From contig CAJINV010000010.1 of the NCBI GenBank assembly GCA_905178155.1, forward strand, positions 1,284,709 through 1,348,708: a stretch of 64,000 nt of DNA, written 5' to 3'. The position numbers and the translations under genes were made by a program. Under the pieces are notes generated by a model that ran no database searches, had not been told where the DNA came from, and saw only the letters and a program-made list of their open reading frames with translations. Positions within the stretch are counted from its first letter, which is position 1; each line of letters begins with the position of its first letter. Positions 22,411-34,720 of this stretch are shown piece by piece. The stretch comes from Amoebophrya sp. A120 (taxonomy: Eukaryota; Sar; Dinophyceae; Syndiniales; Amoebophryaceae).

Positions 22411-25400
22411 ATGGTCTTCCCGATTTTCCCCATTGTCGTTTACGACAAATTGTTTGCCACGGGTGTGACAATGATTGTCGTGAACAGTTTCTACATCTAC
22501 AGAAACATCCACTTCGACCCCACCGGGTATTTCCCCGTCGTTACCCGGTTCGTCGGCTCCTTCATCACCGCTGTTTTCCTCCTCGGGTTCTACCTCCGGT
22601 TTTACTATATCAGCCCGGACGACATTGGGAAACGGGACCAGCAGACCGGGAACTTACTTCGGGACCAGATGTCGACCACGAAAGAGTCGTACGAGCGGAG
22701 GAAAAAGCAGGTGGAAGTAGTGGCGAAGGAAATTTGTCGAGACAAAAGCGGGAAATTCCGGATGTTCAAACAGACCGCAAGCAACACGTTCCGCCACGAC
22801 CAGATCGACACGCGGGCAAGCAAGGAGGGAAAGTTGGATTTGTCTAGCTTCTGCCACGTGATTGACGAAACTTTGGATCCAGTTGTATCGGAAGACAGCA
22901 GGAACAGCGGCGAAGAAGACCCCAACTCCTTTTATTCTCCCTACCACGCTACAATTGAGGTGGAAGCCAGCACGACGTTCGAAACTTTTGTGTCTGTCCT
23001 ACTAGAAAAAGGCTACATGCCGCTAGTCGTCCCCGAACTCCGATCCATCACGGTCGGCGGGGCGATTGTCGGAATTGGGGTGGAATCCAGTTCCTTCAAG
23101 CACGGCTTCTTCCACGAGGGACTATGAACTGCAAAAGTATCGTACTCGTATAAATGCATTACAAATTTTCTCAGCATGAGAAATAAAATTTGTAATGCCG
23201 ATTTGCCTTAAGAAAAAGATTTGTAATGCAAGACTTGCATTTATACGAATGCGATACTTTTGCACAGCATAGGGGCTCGTCGCAGCTGATATTCTGTTGC
23301 CTTTCGACAACGAGGAGGAGGAGGAGAACGAGGAGAAGAAAACTGGAGCTGGTGGTAGTCGTGGTAGTGGTTTATCAGGAGCTCGGGTAGTAACCGTTAC
23401 GAAGGACAACGAATACAGGGACCTTTTCGCCGCCCTGCCGAATTCCCTCGGGTCCTTCGGTTACATTCTCAAACTGAAGATGCGCGTGCAGAAAGTCAAG
23501 CCGTATGTTCGTTTGACGAAAACCTGGGTTTCTGGCGCGGACAATCTGGTAAAAGCCCTGGAAATCGCCTCGACCGGGAAAAGTTTGGAGAAGAGCGACT
23601 TCGTCGACTGCGTCGCGTTATCCACGACGGGTGGGGTCATCATCGAAGCGCGGTTTGTCGATCGTCCGGAGCAGTGCGGAAGTTTAGCCTTATCGGACTA
23701 CTCCTGGAGAAGCGGAAAGTCGTTCTACAAGTCCCTGTTCCCGAAAACGGATCCGAAAACTGGCAACCCGCCGAGCATCGTAACGACTGATTTGCTTACG
23801 GTGGAAGACTACATTTGGCGGTGGGACGCGGATTGGTTTTGGTGCACACAAATTTTCCCGGGGCTGCAATTTCAATTCATTCGGTATAGAGGTTAGTAGT
23901 CTTGTCTTGATGTTGTATGGCTCTTTTGCGCCTTTTCGGCTGGCAAACTAACTCTCGACTCAGACTAAACGCTGCATCATGACAAGTTTTGTGCAGAAAA
24001 AATCGTAAAAATCGTCCAAAATTATCAGGTACCTCTGCGGCCCGCGCCTCCTTCGATCTGATATGTACAAAGTTTTCAACGACAAGTTCACCCGTCTCCT
24101 CGCGAAAATCTTCCCGAAAGCGCAGGATATCCCACGAAAAAACTGCTTCACTGTGATGATTTTGCAAGATCTGCATTACAAGTTTTTTACACATGACACT
24201 GCAAATTTGACATGCGCGCTTCCCAAGGGAAAACGCGCCTGAATATCCCATGCCTTGGAGGTGTAGCAAGACAAATAGTTCTGTGCTCCATTTTCTGCAT
24301 CACAAGTGCACAGCGCAGCAGTTTTTTCTTGCGATGCAGGAGAACCAGGAGCTGGTGATCCAAGACATTGAGGTTCCGGTGGAAAATTCTGCTCACTGGT
24401 ATCCACAGTAAATTCGCCGTACACGTACACATGCGGTCTCTGCATGACAAAACTTGATTTCGATCCTAGTCTAGCATGACAAGTTTTACGCTCCAAATTG
24501 GTGAAATTTGTGATGCATGTTGTAAATGTACCGGAAATTTGTATTGCATAACTGGCTCCGTGAGCACTGCCGGATCGTCCGGTCGGATTTGTTCGGAAAA
24601 ATCAAACTGATATGGATTGCAAAAATGTCTGGGTCTGGAAGGATGTAACTTGTGATGCTGCATTTGCATGCTACGAAAATCTGTATTGCATGAACAGCAA
24701 AAGAGGTCCAGTTTTTGCCATGGCGAGAGGGCATTTCTCATGCGGTATAGGCATCAGGAAGCCCTCGCAAAATCGGTGATGCTAGGGCATGCATCACAGA
24801 CGTCAGTAATCATGCAAAACGTGCATGACAAACCTTGCATCCTGCCAGACCCAGGCATTTTTGCATTTGATAACTGAACTCGGATTACAACGTTGCGGAA
24901 ACCACGACTACGGATTTGCCATGCAAACTGGAAATAATCGGAGGCACTACAGCAACTTCTTCTACACCGAATGTTATTGAATCAGGGCAGACACTGCTGG
25001 CTGCGGATGTTGAAGATGATGAAAACAAGCCGGCAACAAGTGGTGCCAACATGATGCGCGAGAGGAAAATTATGAAGGAGTCGACTTCTACTACGACTTG
25101 TTCTACGACTCCTCTCAAAAACCCGCCACGCCCGCTGTTCCCCTTCCACCAGCAGCAGCAAATCAAGAGAACAACCCGGCCCGACACGGTGCCGATCTGG
25201 CTATGTCCGGTGCGAGGGACCAGTGCGCCCTTGATGCCGATGGATGAGAATAAGCTGTACATCAACTTTGGGTTCTGGGACGCGCTGGAAGATACGACCA
25301 CGAGACCCAAGGAGAGATGTACGACCCTGGGCGGGAACCAAGCGGGGAACGTGAACAGAGGGCTGGAGGCGATCTGCGACGAAAACGCGGCGATCAAAAC

Positions 25401-25536
25401 GCTGTATTCCACGTGCTACTACACGGAAGAAGAGTTTTACCAGAAGTACAACGGGGAGCATTACAAGAAGATCAAGGAAAAATACGACGGGAATGGGCGG
25501 CTGCGGAGCTGGTTTGCGAGGGTGCGGGGGAGTTGA
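22411..25536 (+). CDS. DHCR24: Delta(24)-sterol reductase (DHCR24/DIMINUTO-like)
   Basis: FAD-dependent membrane enzyme of the DHCR24 family, which reduces the side-chain C24 double bond of sterols in the ER. Exons 22411-23122, 23277-23883, 24029-24127, 24342-24399, 24556-24610 and 24878-25536 give 729 residues (the human enzyme has 516). Two N-terminal hydrophobic segments lie at about 5-27 and 48-68. The FAD-binding fold includes the conserved VVPELRSITVGGAIVGIGVE and SSSFKHGFFHEGLVAADILLP. The C-terminal half has LYINFGFWDAL and the terminal YSTCYYTEEEFYQKYNG block, which matches the Tyr-rich DHCR24 end. Extra length comes from Gly/Glu-rich (FDNEEEEENEEKKTG) and Ser/Thr-rich insertions. 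One GT-AG intron (23884-24028) and four introners are present. The start is the first Met before the first membrane segment. Confidence 0.88.
23123..23271 (+). mobile_element. Introner element F1
   Basis: TATGAACTGCAAAAG to TTTTGCACAGCATA. TSDs GGGAC (23118-23122) and GGGGC (23272-23276). Removal joins FFHEG to LVAADILLP in the FAD domain. Confidence 0.88.
24128..24336. mobile_element. Introner element F10
   Basis: TATCCCACGAAAAAACTGC to CAGTTTTTTCTTGCGATG; the final A of ATA has become G. Perfect TSD CAGGA (24123-24127, 24337-24341). Removal gives IFPKAQENQELVI. Confidence 0.9.
24400..24550. mobile_element. Introner element F11
   Basis: TATCCACAGTAAATTCGCCG to GAAATTTGTATTGCATA, perfect TSD ACTGG (24395-24399, 24551-24555). 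Its right end is the inverse of the left end of 13391-13575. Removal gives VENSAHWLREHCR. Confidence 0.9.
24611..24872 (+). mobile_element. Introner element F2
   Basis: TATGGATTGCAAAAATGTC to GGCATTTTTGCATTTGATA, perfect TSD ACTGA (24606-24610, 24873-24877). Removal gives FGKIKLNSDYNV. Confidence 0.94.
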
Positions 25537-27639
25537 AGGAGGAGTTTGTGTCAGATTTGACAGTCCTCGCGCGAAAGTGGTTTTGATTTTGATGAAGACA
25601 GCACTTGAATTAGAGCCTTTGGCTGAGTCCTCGTCGGTCCTCGCAGGTTGTGCACTTCGAGGGAGGCCGAAAATGACTATGGCTCACAAAAACTTCTATA
25701 CTTTTCTCGTCAATTTTCGAAGAGAAGGAATGAAACGAAGAGCACGATGAATACAATAGAAGACTTCGCCTGCGAGCAGTGCGACTTTTGTCGCAGCCCG
25801 CGGCCCGCCCGGAAGAGCATTTGTTTCCAGTGTTCAGGAAGTTTTTAAGAGCAACAGCGTGCCCCGTCGTGGTCCAGATTGGGTTTTTTTCTCTTCGCTT
25901 ACATCTCGCGCAAGAGAACAGCGCCCCGCTTTTCCGCCGCAGAGCTACCGGCGCCGCCTGCGAGCGGGGGTTGGTGGGTTGTCTCTCGCCACACGTCCGG
26001 GAAATTTTGGCCAGAAGAGCTTTGCTCTCCGCGTTCCGTGGGCGCATGCCGGCTTGCGCGCAAGCTAACGCGCCGGCCAGGCCGACGCGCAAAGCGGCGG
26101 CGCGCAGGCAGTTGGCGCGCCTCTCATGAATGCAGCGCAGTATTGCCGGCGGAGCTTCGGCGCCAGCGCGGAACTCCTGCGGAGGGGAACGGAGGGCCGA
26201 GACCTCTACACCAAACGCCGAGAGAGAGGCATCCGCGCAGCCCCCCGCAGTGTCTCCGACTTTCCTGCTTGCCGGCCCGCGCCGCCTGAGTGTGCGCCGA
26301 GCGTTTCTGTCTGTCCGTCGTCAATGTATGCCGGGGGGCTGCCGCCCGGAGCCGCGGGCGCGCCTGGCCGCCAGATCCAGCCAGTGTTCCTTTGCCCGCG
26401 TATCGCCGGCATTCCCGCCGAAATCCAGGACACTTCGCCCGAGGCGGTTCCGAACAACGCCGGCCATGGGGCCCACTTGCTCGCGGACCGCCGTGCGAGC
26501 CTCGCCCGCGGCCGGGACGTGCGCAGTTGCGCGGTAGGATTTTGCAGCGTTTTGCTGGGCCAGCTCGGGCCTTGCCTCGGGCTCCCCCGCCCGCCCCCAC
26601 ATCATGGGCCCTGTCTGTGGCCTGCCCGGGGGCGGGGGCCGGTCTCTCTCCGCTGGCCTTGCTGGCCCGCCCGCGCGCTAGCTTCATAGTTCTGCACTCG
26701 CAGGGTTGGCGATTTATTGGCTGCGCCGCGCCCCGCGGCGTGTCCGCCGGCCCGCCCCCCGCCCTCGCGCCCCCCGGTCGCACATGCATGATTCCGCTCG
26801 CCCGGGTGGCGCCCGCGGGGACTGGGGGTTGGGGCATGGCTCTTCCGCACATTGGTTAAAGGGCGCCCCCGCCGCCCGTATCCATGGCTCGCTCCCTCGG
26901 GCCGGGTGGGATCGGGGCTGCGTGCGCCGCCCAAGGTCCCCGATCGAGCTGTATTCGTGAGGCCCGACAGGTGGGGGCAATGGCGTCAGCCATGGGCGGT
27001 GAGATGGATGGAAGAGCTCCGGCTGGTCAGTGTCTTTGGTCCGTTTTGCATGTTTCGTGTTCGCCGATTATTTGATTTTCGATCGTTCACTCACATCATA
27101 AGAACTTGGACTAGTGCTCTACCTTTTGTTATTTTGCAAGTTCATTATTTTCCTCGTGACCAGACAAAGTGTGTCAGCTGGCTCTTCGTGCAGAAGAAAA
27201 GGATCCTCCACCTATTTTCGTGCACTTCAATGAAGCGCATGAAACATGATTATTGAGATATCACCAGTGGAGGCACCAGTTTGGTGCTTGAACTTTACAC
27301 CGCGTTGTGTTATTCTTGTTGTGGAGGAATATGAATAATGACGCATTAAATTACCCCTACGTACGCATCTTCTTTCATACGAGTCGACTCACTATATTAT
27401 GAGTAAAGAACTGTCCATGTCGGCGTGTTGACTTTTTTGGTACTCTGACATCCGGCCAATTCAGATCTAGGCATTACTACACTAGTGTTGCACAGACTTC
27501 CACTTTGCGCTTGAGCAGTCATCTCGTTTGTGTTTCACATTTCATACAATTGCGATCACTACCTACGACGATTTTTCGTTTTTTCCAATTGCGTTCGCCC
27601 AAGCCCTTCCTCCTCCAACACTCATTCCCCCAGCGAGCC
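25537..27639. other. Intergenic region with GC-rich island
   Basis: No recognisable gene. 25960-26990 (approximate limits) is a GC-rich island. The remainder is AT-rich, and the last 100 bp before 27640 are pyrimidine-rich and probably the 5' leader of ThrRS-A. Confidence 0.5.
25960..26990. repeat. GC-rich island 1
   Basis: Strongly GC-rich, with many GGCC, GCCCGCC and GCGCC words and, as expected at such composition, long open frames on both strands that look like no protein (Arg/Pro/Gly/Ala-rich). Similar islands at 40850-42040 and 47380-48710 suggest a dispersed class, but I cannot align them here. Confidence 0.6.
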
Positions 27640-30600
27640 ATGGCCTCGACGCAGCAGGCCCGGCGTCTTGTCGCGGGCGACGGCCCGCAGATTGCTTCTT
27701 CCAAGCTTTTCCCAAACCCAAAGGAGTTCCAATGCGACCAGAACGCGGACTACTTGAAGAAGAGGTTGCAGGTGTGGGAAAAGGTGAAGGCCAAACACGA
27801 AAAGGCTGTTGCCGCTATTCCGAAAAAGCAAATCACCATCACCCTGCCGGACGGGAAGCAGGTGCAGGGAACGAGCTTCGAAACCACTCCTTTAATGATT
27901 GCAGAGGGGATTTCCAAGAAACTAGCCGGGGACATTGTGGTGGCGAAGGTAGTAGAATTGGATAGTTCGTGCAGCTCTTGTATGGTCTGTGCATGACAAT
28001 GACCAAGCACAACTCTGTTGCGTACTATTGCGCATGAGAAGGATGGTTCGTAGTTGTCAACAAACCTATATTATAAGGTCTACTACACCGAGCCCATCGC
28101 CTCTTTAACGCAATGCGTCGCCGCGGATGAAGAGCCGGACTCCGATGCTGACGGATCTGATGACGAAGACGCGAAGGAGGACAAATTTGTTCTGTGGGAC
28201 ATCAGCCGGCCACTGGAGGGGAATTGTACGCCGGTGGTTCTTTTTGTGTAGTGGATGACTTCTGCAGCTCTTTGCCATTGGTAGCTTGAGGCGCGACCGC
28301 CCGTTGCTGTTCATCATGCTTCTGGAGCATGACAATTTGAATTTCAACAATTTGCAGGTGCGGAATGTTCTTTGCCAGCATCACTAAATTTTGTTCTATA
28401 GGTACTCTCCACCTTTTGAAATTTGAGGACAAGCTTGCCTCCAACGTGTTTTGGCATAGTTCCGCTCACGTCTTGGGAGAAGCCATTGAGGTCGAATTTG
28501 GGGCGCACTTGACCATCGGGCCACCCTTGGAGCGTGGGTTTTACTACGACGGCTTTTTCGGCGAGAAGAAAATCTCCACGACGGAAGACTTGCCGAAATT
28601 AGAGAAGCGCTGCCAGGAAATCGTGAAGGAGAGCCAGCCGTTTGAGCGGGTCGCCTTAAGCAAGGAGGACGCTCTGGAAATGTTCGCGGACAACCCGTTC
28701 AAGGTGCAGTTGATCACGAACAAAGTCCCGGATGGATCCATGACCAGCTGCTACCGCTGCGGGCCGCTAGTCGATTTGTGCCGCGGGCCGCACTTGCCGT
28801 CCACGGGTAGATGCAAGTCCTTCTGGATCCACAAAAACAGCGCGAGCTACTGGTACTGATAATCTTCTATTTTGCATGCGACTGACGCTGATTTTCTACT
28901 GTTCCTGGTAAAAATAGTGATTCCATGATACAATGCCTTGTGATTGTGTACGTGTACGACCTGCACTTTCAACACTTGGCGTGAAAGATAAAACCAGAAG
29001 CACGATTCACCACTTCCACCTAGGTTGGGGAAAGACAAGAACGACTCCCTCCAGCGCATTTACGGTGTTTCTTTCCCCTCCGACAAGGAGTTGAAGCAGC
29101 ACAAACTGATGCTGGAAGAAGCCGCCAAGCGCGACCACCGAGAAATCGGGCGGAATATGAACTGCAAAAGTATCGTACTAGTATAATTTGCATCACAAAT
29201 CTTGGCAAGAAGAAGAGTGGAATTTGTAATGCTGTGTTACCTTAGAAAGGAGATTTGTAATGCATATTTGCAATTAGTACAAGTGCGATAGGTTTACACA
29301 GGATACGGAAGCAGGAGCTCTGGTTTTTCTCCGACTATTCCGCCGGGTCCTGCTTCTGGATGCCGCACGGCGCCCGGATCTACAACAAGTTGGTGAGCTT
29401 CATGCAGCGGGAGTACGCCATTCGCGGGTTTCAGGAGGTGATCACACCAAACTTGGTGCACGAGAGTCTCTTCAAGGCTTCGGGGCACTACTACAAGTAC
29501 AAAGACGACATGTACAGTATGAACATCGAGGGGGAAAGGTGGTTTTTGAAACCGATGAACTGCCTATGAGAGTGCACAACCCTCCCTCCCCCTCATGTGT
29601 ATGGCATGAACAGCAATACAAGCAACAGCAGAAAATGGGCTTTCGCATGACAAATCTGCATGCGGATTGTAGTACTATGTATAGTTTGTCATGCTAACAG
29701 CGCGTACGAGCAAGGTGCGAGTTTGGTACTTTGCATTACAAATGAGGGGGAGGGGGAGATGTGCACTGTAATACTGCCCCGGCGACTGCGTCATCTTCGG
29801 GCATCGCGTGCGGAGCTATCGGGAACTACCCTTGCGGATGGTTTCCTTTGGCGTGCTGCACAGAAACGAAAACAGTGGGGCGTTGAGTGGTAGATCTAAA
29901 ATGTGCTGGCTTGAGTATTTTCTCTCTGTCAACATGATAAACAGAAAACATCATTTGGAATAGTTGCATAGCATGTCGTATAGAAGTCGCGTGATCATGT
30001 TTTGATGCTTCAGCCGAAACTAAATAGCGAGATCCCTGTATATACGTTTTAGGTCTGACCCGCGTCCGTCGCTTTCAGCAGGATGACGGGCATATCTTCT
30101 GCCGGATGGACCAGGTGAAGAGCGAAATCAAGTACGCGCTCGCTTTCGTGCGGTTTGTGTACCAGACGATTGGCTTGGAATACACGATGGTGCTCTCTAC
30201 CCGGCCGAAAAAAGCCATTGGCTCTGAGGAGGTGTGGACGTATGCGGAGAAGGAGCTTGCCGAGGCTCTGAACGAGAACGGTGAGCCCTTGGGCTTGAAC
30301 AAGGGCGACGGGGCGTTTTACGGACCGAAGATCGACTTCAAAGTAGAAAATGAGAAACCGTGAGTTACAAATTTTCTTACCGTGAATGTTGGTAGATGAA
30401 GTACAACACGATCTAATTTAGGCCAGTTTCAAGCTTCAAAGCCGACAATTCCATAGCAAAGCTACTCAAAAAACAAAAAGTTTAAAACCGCACCAAACAA
30501 CTTCTTTTCGTCATCTTCAGGCAAAAGACGCCCTGGGTCGGCAGCACCAATGCGCGACGATGCAACTGGACTTCCTGTTTCCGATGCGATTCAACCTCCA

Positions 30601-33468
30601 GTTCCGCACACAGGCGGACGAGCAGAAGGAAGCTGGCGAGCAGGCGGCTTTGGGTAACAAGGAAGGAGACAAGACAACTGCAGTTCCTCCGAAAGGCAAA
30701 AACGCCGCTTCTGGTGCCGCTGTTGCCATAAATGGGAACGCGGCCGCGCTGGCCTCCGCGGACGGGGACTCGGCGGGAACCAAATCCGCTGTCGACAAGG
30801 AGAAGGAAAAAGAGGCGAAATTGGATATAACCCGCTCAGGTGTTACAATCTCAAACGTTGCAATAGAGTATTGAAATCTGTGATGCAAGATTGCATGATC
30901 TAGCCAAGTCTCATAGGCTTGCGCATGACAAGTTCCAGAGCCCCAAGCCCCACTATAATCTCGCGAGATTTGTATTGCAAAAGGTGGAAAGCTGTGCGAG
31001 TCTGTCATGCTCATCATGCAGCACAAATTCCACATTCTATTGTAACGTTTGAGATTGTAACGGTTGAGCAAGTCATATTGGAAGCGTACGGGTTGGAGGG
31101 CGTCTTGAAACCGGGGCACGAGCGACCCGTGGTGATTCACCGGGCGATATGGATTGCAAAAGTGCCTGGGTCTGGAAGATTGCAACTTGTCATGCTAAAT
31201 CCGAATCATGCAGAAATCTGTGTTGCATGACCGCCAAAAGCTGCCCACTTTCGACCATCTTTGGAAGAAGTTTCTCATGCAGGATAGGCATGGCAGAGAC
31301 CTCACAGACTCTGTCATGCTAGGTCCCGCATTCCAGACCTCATGGGTCATGAAAAACCTGCATGACAAGTTTACACTTACTTTTCCAGACCCAGACACTT
31401 TTGCATTTGATAGGCGATTATGGGATCGGTGGAGAGGTTCACAGGTAGGAAATAGCAAGGATTCGAATTCGTACTAGTCCTAGTCGTGCTGCTTTACGGC
31501 CTACATTTATTTTGCATCATAAGATGAAATAGAATGAAGATGAGCATAATCTTCCGACGAGTTGTACCGCAATTTATAGATGATGCATGTTCATCAGCGC
31601 GTTCTTTATTTCTATCGCACACAAACACAAACACAAACTCATATAACTCATAAGTACGTACCAAACATACAGGCATCCTGTGCGAGCACTACGGTGGTAA
31701 GTGGCCATTTTTCCTCAGCCCGCGGCAGATCTATCCTGAGTAAAAACGTACCCACCCCAGAGTTGTCATGCAGATTTGCCATGACAGGAACATTTGTGAT
31801 GCGCAACCCCATGACAGGCATTTTCAATCGTGTTTGGGAACTTGTAATGCTGTAAACAGGATCAGGAGGTCGATTTGTGATGCGGCTTTCCTTGCTAACT
31901 TGCACTACCTTACGGACTGAGACTTGTCATGCGTGACTCCTAAAGCTCCTAGGTTTGTGTTGCAAAATCCTCATCCTGACTCTGGTGTGGGTGCGTTTTT
32001 ACTCAGGATAAGATCATGATCGTCCCCACCCACGCCGGCCTGAACAAGTACTGCGAGTACGTTATGCATTGCAAAAGTATCGTACTTCCAGTAGGTGTAG
32101 GAACACTCGCATTACAAATTTCCCCAAGAACAAAAATGGAACTTGTCATGCTAGATCAGCTACAAGATTCGATTTGTCATGCAGGACTGCAATTGCCAAG
32201 AATCCGATGTTTTTGCGATGTATATTCATCGCGGAGCAGTACCGCAACTTTGGTCTTTTCGCCGACGTCGACACCAGCAGTAAGACCATGAACAAGAAGG
32301 TCCGGGAGGCCCAGCTGGCCCAGTACAACTACGTTGCGATCTGCGGGGAGAAGGAGCAGGAAAACTTGTCAGTTAATTTGCGGGACCGGGACACGGGGAA
32401 ACCGGTCGGGGAGTTCGGCTTGAATGATTCGGTGGACATGTTTGTCGCGAAATCCAACCCGAACAGCAAACCAGCGAACCAGTTTGACGCGTTTGAGGGA
32501 CGCGTGCCGAAGCCGGCTAGTGCGGGAAGTAGTAGTTCTACTTCATCATCTGGAACAGGAACATCAACTGGAACTGCGACGAACTTCTCTGTGCAGAAGA
32601 CGGACAACGACAAGAAGACATCTGCTGCCACTGCGGAGACCGCTGGCGCAACATCCACGACGAGCAACAAGAAGGAAAATCAATCCAGTATCAGAGGCAA
32701 AAATCCCCCCTCCCCATATCGAACAGGTATGCTTCCGAAAATTTGTGTTGCTGATTTGAGGTCACGAATCTCGTTTGTCTTGCAAGAAGACAAGGGCAGA
32801 AGCTTCCGCCTCATTATGGAATTGATTTGTCATGCTGTTGGGCCTAAAGGCAAAGGGGAGGCGTTTGCCATGCTGAACAACTAGAGGACCCATACGCCCC
32901 TACCTAGCCTGGGGATCTGGCCGCAGGAGTGCCTCTGTGCAATACAAACCGGATTTGCGTACACAAATCCAGCATCAGAAATTCCGTTTTGATATGGGGA
33001 GGGGGGATTTTTCCTTTCGATATCCAGCAAGAAAAACTGGGAGGCGCACTTCGCGGAGTTCCCGTACGCTGAGGGGTTTGAACTGTCTGAGACCGATAAG
33101 ATATGCATTGCAAACATGTCTGATGAATCTGGAAGGATGCAAGGGTTGTCATGCTTGTCTAGCATGACTGAAGAGTTTGTGCTGCGTGTCCAAGAAGAGA
33201 CCCTTTTGTTTGTCATGCAAAACGCAGTTTGTCACGCGGAAAGCGCAACACTAAGAAGCGCAAATATTTCTCATGCTTCGCTGTGCAATACAAAGAGTTC
33301 ACTATTCACAATTCAGCATTACAAGTTTCCTTTTCCAGACCCAGACATATTTGCATTTGATATAAGAAACTCTTCGACGACTGCAACAAATCCGGGATGC
33401 CGAGCTCCGAGAATTTTCAGCGGTGGTTCGAGCATGTGGGGAGCTTGGTGCGGGCGGGACGCTGCTGA
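27640..33468 (+). CDS. TARS: Threonyl-tRNA synthetase, copy A
   Basis: Class II synthetase charging tRNA-Thr. Fifteen exons (27640-27948, 28078-28225, 28402-28852, 29024-29155, 29311-29564, 29779-29889, 30053-30342, 30521-30825, 31083-31147, 31418-31444, 31673-31731, 32016-32062, 32230-32688, 33028-33101, 33368-33468) give 943 residues. Domains: TGS ([13 protein letters not shown]), editing SAD domain ([23 protein letters not shown]), catalytic core with motif 2 ([27 protein letters not shown]) and motif 3 ([13 protein letters not shown]), and anticodon-binding domain. Two Lys/Ala- and Ser/Thr-rich insertions lie after MRFNLQF and [11 protein letters not shown]. The usually conserved NCPGH reads NCPGD here (GAC, 29784-29786). 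Six GT-AG introns (27949-28077, 28226-28401, 28853-29023, 29890-30052, 30343-30520, 31445-31672) match copy B in position; eight introners do not. No mitochondrial presequence is seen. The frame is intact. Confidence 0.93.
29156..29305 (+). mobile_element. Introner element F1
   Basis: TATGAACTGCAAAAG to GGTTTACACAGGATA, perfect TSD CGGAA (29151-29155, 29306-29310). Removal gives [12 protein letters not shown]. Copy B is uninterrupted here. Confidence 0.93.
29565..29773. mobile_element. Introner element F4
   Basis: TATGAGAGTGCACAACCCTC to AGATGTGCACTGTAATA with C/T-rich arms (CCCTCCCCCTCATG). Perfect TSD CTGCC (29560-29564, 29774-29778). It splits the NCPG motif of the catalytic core. Absent from copy B. 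Confidence 0.92.
30826..31077. mobile_element. Introner element F7
   Basis: TATAACCCGCTCAGGTG then TTACAATCTCAAACG; the right end complements it and ends CAAGTCATA. Perfect TSD TTGGA (30821-30825, 31078-31082). Removal gives [12 protein letters not shown]. Absent from copy B. Confidence 0.92.
31148..31412 (+). mobile_element. Introner element F2
   Basis: TATGGATTGCAAAAGTGCC to ACTTTTGCATTTGATA, perfect TSD GGCGA (31143-31147, 31413-31417). It splits motif 3; removal gives [13 protein letters not shown]. Absent from copy B. Confidence 0.93.
31732..32010. mobile_element. Introner element F3
   Basis: TATCCTGAGTAAAAACGTAC to GTTTTTACTCAGGATA, perfect TSD AGATC (31727-31731, 32011-32015). Removal gives [12 protein letters not shown]. 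Absent from copy B. Confidence 0.95.
32063..32224 (+). mobile_element. Introner element F1 (diverged)
   Basis: TATGCATTGCAAAAGTATCG to TTTTTGCGATGTATA. Flanks TACGT (32058-32062) and TTCAT (32225-32229) agree at three of five bases. Removal gives [13 protein letters not shown], identical in structure to copy B, which lacks it. Confidence 0.82.
32689..33022. mobile_element. Introner element F9
   Basis: TATCAGAGGCAAAAATCC, CCCCCTCCCCATATCG, and at the right the complement ending CCTTTCGATA; 334 bp, the longest element. Perfect TSD TCCAG (32684-32688, 33023-33027). Removal gives [15 protein letters not shown]. Absent from copy B. Confidence 0.92.
33102..33362 (+). mobile_element. Introner element F2
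   Basis: TATGCATTGCAAACATGTC to ACATATTTGCATTTGATA, perfect TSD TAAGA (33097-33101, 33363-33367). Removal gives LSETDKKLFDDC. Absent from copy B. Confidence 0.93.
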
Positions 33469-34720
33469 AACGGAAATGGCAATATGCTGTCTTCTTGGTA
33501 CAACAACGTCAACAGCTTCGGGTCCTTTGCCTTTCAGATACGGCAAGGAAAATTTTTACAGCAACTGAAAAACTATGTTAAAAACGAGGGCGCCATGTGG
33601 TTGATAGATGAAATGACAGATACGGTTACGGAGAACAACCTTACCTAATCATGCAACTTCTGAGGGAGGTGTTGTAGTTGTAGAGCCCCCTTAAAGAAAC
33701 AGATAGAATGAAATGGTTTTTGACATTCGATGAAAATGAAAATTTGTATTCGACCATCTCGTTCTTGAGAGGTTTCCGATGAATGTAAAAGGTAGACTTT
33801 CGGTCTTTTTGGTGAATGATATTGATTTTGCTTTGCGGGTTGCTGACGTGACAGACGCAGCGAAGATCCGAGAAGAATATACTTAGCTTAGTAGAAGTGG
33901 CGGATAACTGTAAATACGCAAAATTTCGAATAGAGCAACGAGCTCCGCATCACATGATAGAGTGGTTTTGTATAAAGTTGATGTCGGACGAAAGTAGTTA
34001 GGAAAAAAAAGAATTGAATAAATTTGGTTGACCACACGAGGATTTTCCACGAAATGGTTTCGAACGATGATCATGATATCAATGGGAAGAATTAAGTCTC
34101 GAGCAAGACAGGCAATTGAAGAGAAACATTTATAGCTGTCCCGAGAAACAGAAACATGACGAAGCTGTCAGCAAAAATCAAATCAGCCGGTGGCATGCGC
34201 TGCTGGTGTTGTTGTTCAGCCACATGTGTATCACTACGAAGGATCATCCCGAACAAACTTTTTTACAAGGAAAGATCATCATGTTGATCATCAGATCAGC
34301 TTGCATTGTTTCTACTTTTTGCCCGGACAATACATGTAGCGAATTTAATCGCATCCAGTAGAAGATCTATTACCATCGCAAGATCGCAATCACTTTATCA
34401 AAGCAAGAAATTATTCCTACGTACATGAACATGGAACGCACGGTAAGAATTGTTCTTTGCGTTCTAAAATCTTCAGGCACTCCGGATTTGCGAAAAGTTA
34501 GATTTTTGACCTTTTATTTCGTACCCATAGTACGTTCGACGCATTAGCATTACCCATACATTACACTTGCATCCACCCTAAACTTGTGCGTTTGATGTCC
34601 TAACAAGAAAATTTCTCAGAAACACCCCACGACATTCACATTCACCACCAAAGAACCTAAAAGATTCACATTTTCCACCGTCAAAGGCGTTTTTACGTCG
34701 CCACCGCACTACAACAAGCC
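33469..34720. other. Spacer between the two ThrRS genes
   Basis: About 1.25 kb, AT-rich, with no recognisable gene, introner or GC island. The leader regions before the two ATGs (27640 and 34721) show no clear similarity beyond a few bases, so promoter sequences have diverged or were not co-duplicated. Confidence 0.5.

Noticed and set aside
30517-31185. Reverse-strand frame across ThrRS-A
   Set aside because: It is antisense to conserved exons and to two introners; no recognisable protein.
27640-33468. ThrRS copy A as a pseudogene because of many in-frame stops
   Set aside because: All stops fall within introners or GT-AG introns; the joined exons give 943 codons without a stop.
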